Of a stretch of DNA of 7,714 bases, positions 1-5,168 are shown piece by piece. Under the pieces are notes generated by a model. It worked only from the letters and a program-made list of their open reading frames with translations, was not told the origin of the DNA and searched no databases. Each line of letters opens with the position of its first letter. The stretch's first letter is position 1. The DNA lies in NCBI GenBank assembly GCA_027491845.1, contig JAOZGF010000110.1, forward strand, positions 1 through 7,714, in the 5' to 3' direction. This DNA comes from Thermoproteota archaeon. Lineage in GTDB: Archaea > Korarchaeota > JAOZGF01. Both the position numbers and the translations under genes were made by a program.

Positions 1-2068
1 CCTCGCTGAGTTTCCCCTCCGACTCTTTCAGCAAAGCCCTTGCCCTTGACAGGCATTCCTCCGCTCTCCCACGGGTTAAGTTAACCTTCGAAATAAGTGG
101 TTCCCCCCTGAAGAAGGATAACATGTATGAGTCTATTATTTCACTGCCTTCAGGCTTTGACAAGTACCTGAGGGAAAATTCAAGGGGGAAGGAAGAGTTG
201 TTTAACCATAAAGCAATCCATCCTTTTCTTCCTGGATTAAGAAACATGTACGGCCAGTAAAGATCACCTGTTGAATTCATGACCCTGCTTAAAAGTTGGC
301 ATCTAAGTTTCCAAGCTGAGCCGTTCCCTATGTTCTTCACGCTAATGTTCACCAGGTAAGTGTTTTTGTTTAAGGGGGAAAGGGCAGGTGTGACTTGCAG
401 GACAGGTTCACCCATGACCAAATTACCATAAAGGGACGGGTCAACCCTGACAACAATCTTCACTTTTCCCTCCCTTAATTCTATTGCTTTTTCGTATCCT
501 CTCCCATAAACGTCCTCCCATTGAACTAGGAAAACAAGGCTTTCTCCAATTAAGCGGCTTCCGTCTATCCAGAAGCAAAGCCAGGTTTTTTCTCCAGGGT
601 TAATTAACCGGTGAAAAAGGGTCTTGGACTCAGTTGAACTGTTTATGATGTAGGGGAAACCTTTGTTTGGGAAGAAAAGAAGGTTCACAGCAGATCCGTC
701 GCCTGTGTTCTCAATTGACACGTTGAGTTTGCAGGTGTTGTCTTTAAGCGTGGTTGCAACCTTGAAAGTTAGGTTTGGGATGCCTACCTTAACGATCACA
801 TCTTCAAACATGGGTTTAAGGGGTTTTAATGAAAGCTTAGGCGACACTACGTGTTTTTCACAGTCAACATACAGCGGCTCAGCGTCTTCAGCATAAAACA
901 CTTCCTCGTTCTTTCCCATAAATTCTCTTAAACTATTTGGAATTTTCATTACAAGCATTTTCGCCTCTTTATCAACAGATTCCTTAACACTCCTATGAAC
1001 ACTGTTAATTATGCCAATTGACGATTGAAGCCAAACCTTGTAGCTTACTTTGGCGTTCTCCCTTACTGTCGGGAGGTTTAGGCAAGCTGTGTAATCATTT
1101 TCCTTTTTTAACTCAACAAGGTAATAATGGTTTCTCCTGTCGGTTTCAACCCAAAGCTTAACCCAGACCTCTGTCTTGCGTTTATCCTTGTTAAGCATCC
1201 TTAGAAGGAGCTTAAGACCATAATCTGCTTTTCCAGATCGCTTTTCCGCAATCAAAGTTGACTTTACGCGCGGTATTCCCTCAATTAATTCCTTTTTTTC
1301 CTGTGCTAGGCCTTGCAACCAGTTTAGCCACTTCTGTGAAACTTCACCCATTGAAAGATTCGTCACATCTTTCATTGACCGGTTAAGGGTTAAGCCCTCA
1401 CCCATTTTCCTTAGGACGTTCAGGAGGCTGTTGAGGCTGAATTCTTCAATGAAAAAGTCAACGTAGGAGAAACAAACAGAATATGCAATGGATGGACCTG
1501 CTAAGTCCCAAAAGAAACCATTCCATTCATTTGTTAAGATTTCAGGCCTCGTTAAGCCAGCATAGTTAGCCCATGAAGCCCTCAGAAGCAAATCCTCCAT
1601 GGACGACCTATTGGTTACGTAGGCTGCCACGTAGGTTGCCATTCCCTCATCCAAAAAACGATATTGCAAGGTGTTAATGGAGCCATTGGTTAAGTCAAAG
1701 TTTATTAAGTGAGCTAACTCGTGACAAACAACTTCTCCCCTTTCCACAGATGTTATGGAAACATCTATTTCTTTTTTGTAAGGGTTAAAGTGGGCGAAAA
1801 CTTCGTAGACGTGGACTAGGTTGATGTTAATAGGTTGCTGAACCCCAACCTGGTAGAGTTGCGAAATGTTCTCGTAAAGAAGGTCCAAGTAGTTGACCAA
1901 TTTAGAAGCATAGACTTCATCTCCCGGCAGGAATTTCACGGTAAAATACCTTGTGTTAATGATTTTTTTCGCCTGGCAAAGACATGTGTTGAGCGACGGT
2001 AAAAGGAGAGCCATCAAGAAGAAGGAAACAATGAGTTTCGTGTTAAGAGAAAGTTTCAACGAAACCAT
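1..2068 (-). CDS. Exported gluzincin-type zinc metallopeptidase with tandem Ig-like (CARDB/NEW3-like) domains, C-terminus cut by window edge
   Basis: The minus-strand frame is open from an ATG at 2068 to base 1, giving 689 residues with no stop; the C-terminus lies outside the window. Residues 11-32 form a hydrophobic signal segment after KLSLNTK, so the protein is probably exported. HELAH at 116-120 followed by LDEGMATY with Glu141 (21 residues after His120) is the gluzincin zinc site: His116, His120 and Glu141 as ligands, Glu117 as catalytic base. Residues about 35-265 would be the peptidase domain. Two related beta-sandwich segments follow, about 410-535 and 540-655, each with an N-x-S-x-x-N-x-G-x-GSA strand and a later NPG-x-K-x-W turn. 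The visible end (about 665-689) is a charged helix that may lead to a membrane anchor. A dozen or more N-x-S/T sequons suit a glycosylated surface protein. The substrate is unknown. The peptidase class is well supported; the Ig-like family name is inferred from pattern. Confidence 0.85.
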   Translation of the reverse strand, partial: MVSLKLSLNTKLIVSFFLMALLLPSLNTCLCQAKKIINTRYFTVKFLPGDEVYASKLVNYLDLLYENISQLYQVGVQQPININLVHVYEVFAHFNPYKKEIDVSITSVERGEVVCHELAHLINFDLTNGSINTLQYRFLDEGMATYVAAYVTNRSSMEDLLLRASWANYAGLTRPEILTNEWNGFFWDLAGPSIAYSVCFSYVDFFIEEFSLNSLLNVLRKMGEGLTLNRSMKDVTNLSMGEVSQKWLNWLQGLAQEKKELIEGIPRVKSTLIAEKRSGKADYGLKLLLRMLNKDKRKTEVWVKLWVETDRRNHYYLVELKKENDYTACLNLPTVRENAKVSYKVWLQSSIGIINSVHRSVKESVDKEAKMLVMKIPNSLREFMGKNEEVFYAEDAEPLYVDCEKHVVSPKLSLKPLKPMFEDVIVKVGIPNLTFKVATTLKDNTCKLNVSIENTGDGSAVNLLFFPNKGFPYIINSSTESKTLFHRLINPGEKTWLCFWIDGSRLIGESLVFLVQWEDVYGRGYEKAIELREGKVKIVVRVDPSLYGNLVMGEPVLQVTPALSPLNKNTYLVNISVKNIGNGSAWKLRCQLLSRVMNSTGDLYWPYMFLNPGRKGWIALWLNNSSFPLEFSLRYLSKPEGSEIIDSYMLSFFRGEPLISKVNLTRGRAEECLSRARALLKESEGKLSE

Positions 2069-2088
2069 CTTCACAAATTAATTACTTT

Positions 2089-2112
2089 TACTTTTTAAAA
2101 GAAATAAAAAGG
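2089..2112 (-). promoter_or_regulatory. Probable TATA box of the metallopeptidase gene, overlapping a T-rich trpS terminator
   Basis: On the minus strand the 61-base gap after trpS reads a T-rich run (CCTTTTTATTTCTTTT) that merges into CTTTTAAAAAG centred near 2096. The centre lies about 28 bases before the ATG at 2068, the usual archaeal TATA-to-start distance, and there is little room for a Shine-Dalgarno site (only GTGA close to the ATG). This suggests a leaderless or near-leaderless mRNA. The same T-run could end the upstream trpS transcript, as archaeal terminators are mostly T-tracts. The position is seen in the sequence; the function is inferred. Confidence 0.5.
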
Positions 2113-2129
2113 CTTAAGTGTCCTTTTTT

Positions 2130-3278
2130 TCACCCTAGTTCCAGGTCGGTTAACATGTATTTATCCACAAGGTCCTTTGCTTTTTCCCTTTTTTTCTGGT
2201 GCTCTACAAGAAACTTTGAAACTTTCTCTGCAAGCTCTCTCTTACATTCACCGCAAAGGAGTTCCCCGTTTTTACATTGCCTCTCCCTTTCAAACACTTT
2301 CTCATCGTCTTCCTCGAAAATGAAGTAGTAGTAAAGGTATATTGGGCAAACTTCGGGTTTGCCTCCAAGCCTCCTTTGCTCCTCAATTGTCGGCTGTCCA
2401 CCAGTGAACGCATTCATTATTTTTTTCTCGGCCTCCTCTGGTTTATCCACAGTAAAAATACATGTTTCCGGTTCTGAGGCGGACATCTTCCCTTTAACGC
2501 CTAGACCAGGAATAAACTTTGAAAATATCCCTGCAGGCTTATAGTAACCCAGTTTCGGAGCCACATCCCTGGTTACCCTCCAGTAAGGGTCCTGATCTAT
2601 GGCGCAGGGTATAAGGCATCTTAGGTTCCTGCCCTCTATCTTGCTTCCCAGGAAAGCCGGTGCTGCTTGAATCGCAGGGAAAAATATTATGCCGATGTTT
2701 GACTCATCTTCGAATCCAAAAACTGCCTTGGCAGTGGAGAAGGTAACTCTTTTAGCCACTGAAATAGCTAGCTCATACAGCAAGTGAATTGCCTTTATGT
2801 CTGAAATTATCCTTGTGTTCTCCGGTTTAAAACCCAGTGCAATTAGGTCAAGGGAGTTTTCGTAAGTGTAGTATAGTGCTTGTTTAACCGACAAATTTCT
2901 CTTGACAAGGAATTTTTCGTCATCGGTTATTTGGAAGTAGAGTGTTGCATTGAAAACCTTTTGAAGGTAACGTGTGAAGATCCATGGGACTATGTGTCCA
3001 ATGTGGGTGTGCCCTGAAGGCCCTCTCCCCGTGTACAGGTAAATTTTTTCTCCCTTCTCGCGGTCCTCAAGCACCTTGTCAAAGTCTCTGTGGGAGAAAA
3101 ATATCTTTCTCCGAAGCATGAAATGCAGTTCTCCAACCATCTTCTTCATTCTTTGAAGAAGTTCTTCGGTTAGTGGTTCTACGCCGAATTCCTTGATAAG
3201 CCTTGTATAGTCTATTTCTCCCCTGACCTCCCAGGGGGTCACGACCATCTCTTCTTTTTCCGAATTACTTTTCTCCAC
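2130..3278 (-). CDS. trpS: Tryptophanyl-tRNA synthetase, archaeal/eukaryotic type, with a four-cysteine cluster motif
   Basis: This cytoplasmic enzyme charges tRNA-Trp with tryptophan using ATP. It has 382 residues, normal for archaeal TrpRS. Class I signatures are present: HIGH at 92-95 inside GPSGHTHIGH, and KMSAS at 264-268, the variant typical of archaeal and eukaryotic TrpRS. The stretch AIDQDPYWRVTRD (226-238) is also characteristic of this group. Near the C-terminus Cys311, Cys335, Cys342 and Cys345 form C-x23-C-x6-C-x2-C, nearly the spacing reported for the [4Fe-4S] TrpRS of Thermotoga maritima. The start codon is GTG; GGGTGA six bases upstream is a good ribosome site and contains the TGA stop of the preceding trmO-like gene, which suggests translational coupling. 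An in-frame ATG at 3248 (codon 11) is an alternative with a weaker upstream site. It is the last gene of a three-gene cluster with osmC and trmO. Confidence 0.97.
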   Translation of the reverse strand: MEKSNSEKEEMVVTPWEVRGEIDYTRLIKEFGVEPLTEELLQRMKKMVGELHFMLRRKIFFSHRDFDKVLEDREKGEKIYLYTGRGPSGHTHIGHIVPWIFTRYLQKVFNATLYFQITDDEKFLVKRNLSVKQALYYTYENSLDLIALGFKPENTRIISDIKAIHLLYELAISVAKRVTFSTAKAVFGFEDESNIGIIFFPAIQAAPAFLGSKIEGRNLRCLIPCAIDQDPYWRVTRDVAPKLGYYKPAGIFSKFIPGLGVKGKMSASEPETCIFTVDKPEEAEKKIMNAFTGGQPTIEEQRRLGGKPEVCPIYLYYYFIFEEDDEKVFERERQCKNGELLCGECKRELAEKVSKFLVEHQKKREKAKDLVDKYMLTDLELG

Positions 3279-3292
3279 CCCTTTTCACCCGT
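3279..3292 (-). promoter_or_regulatory. Ribosome binding site of trpS overlapping the trmO stop codon
   Basis: The minus strand reads GGGTGAAAAGGG immediately before the GTG start of trpS. GGTGA matches the archaeal anti-Shine-Dalgarno, and its last three bases are the TGA stop of the upstream gene. It decides in favour of the GTG start over the downstream ATG and fits coupled translation of the two genes. Confidence 0.7.
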
Positions 3293-3734
3293 TACCTACT
3301 AGGCCCACAGATCTCAACTCTTCAATCCTCACGGGCTTAATGTCCAGGACAGGTGTGTCGTTAAAGGCGTCCAGCCCCCTAACAACCAATTTATTTCCCT
3401 GCCTCCTTATTAGTTCAACTATGGTAAGGCCTATTGGGTTAGGTCTACATGGAGACCTTGTTGAAAACACCCCCTTCAAGGGACGTGTTAAATCTCTCCT
3501 CGGATGAACCTTTAAAGTTAACCTGTCCTTCTCCGAAACCTTGTGTAACCAAAAAATAATGTATAGATGCTTGTTTTCTTCTATTCCTTCCAATCCATCC
3601 ACGTATTCATCATTTATCAATATTTCCGACTCAATTTTTTCCCATTCAACGTTTTCGGACGGGTAATCCACAATGTTCCGTATTTTCCCAATGACGTTAA
3701 GCTTCATGGAACCACTATCTTCATCCAGCTTCAT
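3285..3734 (-). CDS. trmO: TrmO/TsaA-family tRNA (t6A37) N6-methyltransferase
   Basis: The TrmO family (formerly UPF0066, YaeB/TsaA) uses S-adenosylmethionine to methylate N6-threonylcarbamoyladenosine at position 37 of tRNA-Thr, giving m6t6A next to the anticodon. Family signatures are an early IGKIRN strand, HPRRD, and the hallmark VFSTRSPCRPNPIGLT (residues about 89-104), followed by DIKPV near the end. The 149 residues match the short archaeal form that lacks the bacterial C-terminal extension. The ATG at 3734 overlaps the stop of the osmC-like gene by four bases (ATGA). An in-frame ATG at codon 10 (3707) has AGTGGT just upstream and would begin MKLNVIG, closer to the family's usual N-terminus, so the shorter 140-residue protein is quite possible. 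Six bases separate it from trpS. The family is secure; the exact tRNA substrate is inferred from characterised relatives. Confidence 0.92.
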   Translation of the reverse strand: MKLDEDSGSMKLNVIGKIRNIVDYPSENVEWEKIESEILINDEYVDGLEGIEENKHLYIIFWLHKVSEKDRLTLKVHPRRDLTRPLKGVFSTRSPCRPNPIGLTIVELIRRQGNKLVVRGLDAFNDTPVLDIKPVRIEELRSVGLVGNG

Positions 3735-4180
3735 TGGGATGGCGTTAAAGCCTTAACCGTCGGTTTTAATGTGACGCTGACTTGCTTGTTTATGGAGTTG
3801 GTGATTATACAGTATTTCTCAGTTAACTCTAAGGCTTTAAGGGCTTTCTTTTTTTCTTTGTTATTCTTAACTTCCACAGTAGGCCTAACCTCTATTTCCC
3901 TGAAAACAAAAGGTCCCTCTGTCTTCACTATTTTCCCTTCAGCCTCAGCTGTGTAGCTTTCAAACTTAACGTTAAGCCTGTCTGCGAAGTAAAGGAAAGT
4001 TGTCAGGATACAGCTGTTCACGGATGCAATGAAGAGTTCCTCAGGCGAATAATTTCCCCTTTCTCCTCCGAATTCAGGTGGAGTGGCGATTGTTAAGTCA
4101 GGTTTGTCTTCAGCAGAAACAGATCCTTTTTTCCCTCCAGTCCATTTAACTTTTAACTTAAAAATAAAGGATTTCTCCAT
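3731..4180 (-). CDS. OsmC/Ohr-family thiol peroxidase-like protein
   Basis: OsmC/Ohr proteins are cytoplasmic dimers that reduce organic hydroperoxides with a cysteine pair. Counting from the ATG at 4180 the product has 149 residues, typical of the family. Both signature segments are visible: SPEELFIASVNSCILTTF, with the probable peroxidatic cysteine at residue 57, and EKYCIITNSI with the probable resolving cysteine at 124. The N-terminal strand FKLKVKWTGGKKG is also typical. The start at 4180 is chosen because AGGAGG lies five bases upstream; an in-frame ATG at 4195 would put that site inside the coding region. The gene leads a cluster with trmO and trpS and overlaps trmO by four bases. Whether it belongs to OsmC, Ohr or the archaeal YhfA-like branch cannot be settled by eye. 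Confidence 0.93.
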   Translation of the reverse strand: MEKSFIFKLKVKWTGGKKGSVSAEDKPDLTIATPPEFGGERGNYSPEELFIASVNSCILTTFLYFADRLNVKFESYTAEAEGKIVKTEGPFVFREIEVRPTVEVKNNKEKKKALKALELTEKYCIITNSINKQVSVTLKPTVKALTPSQ

Positions 4181-4184
4181 GGTT

Positions 4185-4190
4185 CCTCCT
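4185..4190 (-). promoter_or_regulatory. Strong Shine-Dalgarno site deciding the osmC start
   Basis: The minus strand has AGGAGG four to five bases before the ATG at 4180. It is the best ribosome site in the window and rules against the ATG 15 bases further upstream as the main start. Confidence 0.8.
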
Positions 4191-4225
4191 CTCAATTCCC
4201 TTTTCCATTCCTTAACAACACATGG

Positions 4226-4258
4226 ATTTAAAGGGTTTGAGCATAGGTCTTTATAAAG
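4226..4258 (-). promoter_or_regulatory. Candidate TATA elements for the osmC-trmO-trpS cluster
   Basis: Two TATA-like boxes precede osmC on the minus strand: CTTTATAAAG at 4249-4258 and CTTTAAAT at 4226-4233. The first would start transcription near 4228 and give a leader of about 50 bases; the second would start near 4203 and give a short leader with the AGGAGG site. The first box is a perfect 10-base palindrome and could in principle be read in both directions. Both calls rest on pattern and spacing only. Confidence 0.4.
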
Positions 4259-4290
4259 TTGTTAGTGGCTTACATGTCTTAGGTGTTGCC

Positions 4291-4357
4291 ATAAATTTCT
4301 TTTCTTTTTCAACGGCATAAGTTAACATCATTAACATTAATTTGCTGGGAAAGGTGG
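4291..4357 (+). promoter_or_regulatory. Candidate promoter, 9-base tandem repeat and ribosome site of the small acidic protein gene
   Basis: ATAAATTT at 4291-4298 is a TATA-like box about 65 bases before the ATG at 4362, which would leave a leader of roughly 40 bases. That leader contains two near-identical 9-base units, TTAACATCA and TTAACATTA (4322-4339), and AAGGTGG at 4351-4357, a well-spaced archaeal Shine-Dalgarno site. The ribosome site is convincing; the TATA box and a role for the repeat are tentative. Confidence 0.4.
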
Positions 4358-4361
4358 AAAG

Positions 4362-4682
4362 ATGGTGGAAAAGGTTTACTTCATCGATGAGGAAGCTTAT
4401 CAAGAGATTGACAAAACCTTAAAGGAGAACCCCTACGAGGAAGGGTCATTTGCAAGGCAGGGATATGTTGTTAGGGATGCAAAGTCCTTGTTAAACAAGG
4501 GAAAGGGATACTATCTTTACATTGACGCACCAGAGGAATTCTTCGAAAAAAATGAGGAGAAAATTCTCTCAATAGAAGGCGTAGAGGAAGTTAAGGATAG
4601 AAACAAGGTTAAGGAAATAATTGACAGGATTAGGAGGGAGGAAGAATCGGCTGAAGAGGGTGTAGGAGCCATTTTCAAGTAG
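4362..4682 (+). CDS. Small acidic protein of unknown function
   Basis: I do not recognise this 106-residue protein with certainty; it has the look of a conserved archaeal hypothetical protein. It is very rich in Glu and Lys, has no cysteine, no signal peptide and no membrane segment, so it is probably soluble and cytoplasmic. The N-terminal part alternates beta-like strands (KVYFI, YVVRD, YYLYIDA) with helices, and the pattern strand-helix-GVEEVKD is compatible with a small ferredoxin-like alpha/beta fold. The C-terminus is a charged helix (KEIIDRIRREEES) followed by GVGAIFK. The AAGGTGG ribosome site four bases before the ATG supports the start. The gene is divergent from the osmC cluster, with about 180 bases between, and its last eight bases overlap the end of the convergent Cys-rich gene. 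No function can be assigned. Confidence 0.8.
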   Translation: MVEKVYFIDEEAYQEIDKTLKENPYEEGSFARQGYVVRDAKSLLNKGKGYYLYIDAPEEFFEKNEEKILSIEGVEEVKDRNKVKEIIDRIRREEESAEEGVGAIFK

Positions 4683-5145
4683 TTGTTTCATCCTTCATTT
4701 TCTGGATCTTTGACAAATGCCTTGAAATTTTAACGCACTCCTCACTTATCCTGTACAATTTTCCCTTCTCTATCACGTAATGTTCCGTGTCAAATTTCCC
4801 TTCGAAGTTTCTTTTTACGTCTTCAACAATGTAATGCATCTGTACGCAGTGCGGTGAACCGTCAACCGTTAAAACAATTATTTTACGCGGGCTTTTCATT
4901 CTAACCAAGTTTGAAAGCTTGAAGCCAACGGAATTCATGTGCTCCCTTTCCAGGCAGATTCCAAGGCAAACTGAAGAACCGGTCTTCCCCTTTAAATCCA
5001 GGACTTTTTCAGGGTATTCTTTTTCAATGCATGCCCCGCACAACATAAGTATGTCCCCCCTACCTACATGTCTTGATCCAACGTTCAGTTTAAGGAACTC
5101 CAAAAAACCTGTCTCTCCATTTCCCTTCTTTACCCTCACAATCAT
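4675..5145 (-). CDS. Small cysteine-rich protein of unknown function, possible metal or Fe-S binding
   Basis: This gene encodes about 156 residues that I cannot place in a named family. It is probably soluble: there is no signal peptide or membrane segment. Counting from the ATG at 5145, the cysteines fall in motifs: CGAC (36-39), CLGIC (60-64), DGSPHCVQMH (95-104, Cys100) and EEC (Cys137). His103 and His99 flank the third. Four to six thiols in such groups suggest a zinc or iron-sulfur site. The central stretch KIIVLTVDG is a Rossmann-like strand leading into the SPHC loop. Start choice is uncertain: GTG 5148, ATG 5145 or GTG 5139. AAGGTGAT has ideal spacing only for GTG 5139, so the protein may begin RVKKGNG after the initiator. 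It follows the lipoprotein gene by about 20 bases and is probably co-transcribed with it. Confidence 0.8.
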   Translation of the reverse strand: MIVRVKKGNGETGFLEFLKLNVGSRHVGRGDILMLCGACIEKEYPEKVLDLKGKTGSSVCLGICLEREHMNSVGFKLSNLVRMKSPRKIIVLTVDGSPHCVQMHYIVEDVKRNFEGKFDTEHYVIEKGKLYRISEECVKISRHLSKIQKMKDETTT

Positions 5146-5168
5146 CACCTTACAAATACTAAAAGGAA

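Noticed and set aside
663..896. Plus-strand open frame of 77 codons
   Set aside because: It lies fully antisense inside the metallopeptidase gene, has low-complexity Ser/Leu-rich product and no ribosome site; it is a shadow of the real gene.
1..2068. Lipobox in the metallopeptidase signal peptide (Cys29 or Cys31)
   Set aside because: The residues before either cysteine (LNT, TCL) do not fit the L-x-[AGS]-C pattern, so ordinary signal peptidase cleavage or a retained anchor is more likely.
3567..3956. Plus-strand open frame of 129 codons, Phe-rich and membrane-like
   Set aside because: It is antisense across the trmO/osmC junction; both of those genes have unmistakable family motifs, and the hydrophobicity comes from the complement of Lys/Glu codons.
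4181..4361. Possible tRNA or small RNA gene in the divergent gap
   Set aside because: No cloverleaf, T-loop motif or strong stem could be found; the content is A/T-rich and better explained as promoter and leader sequence.
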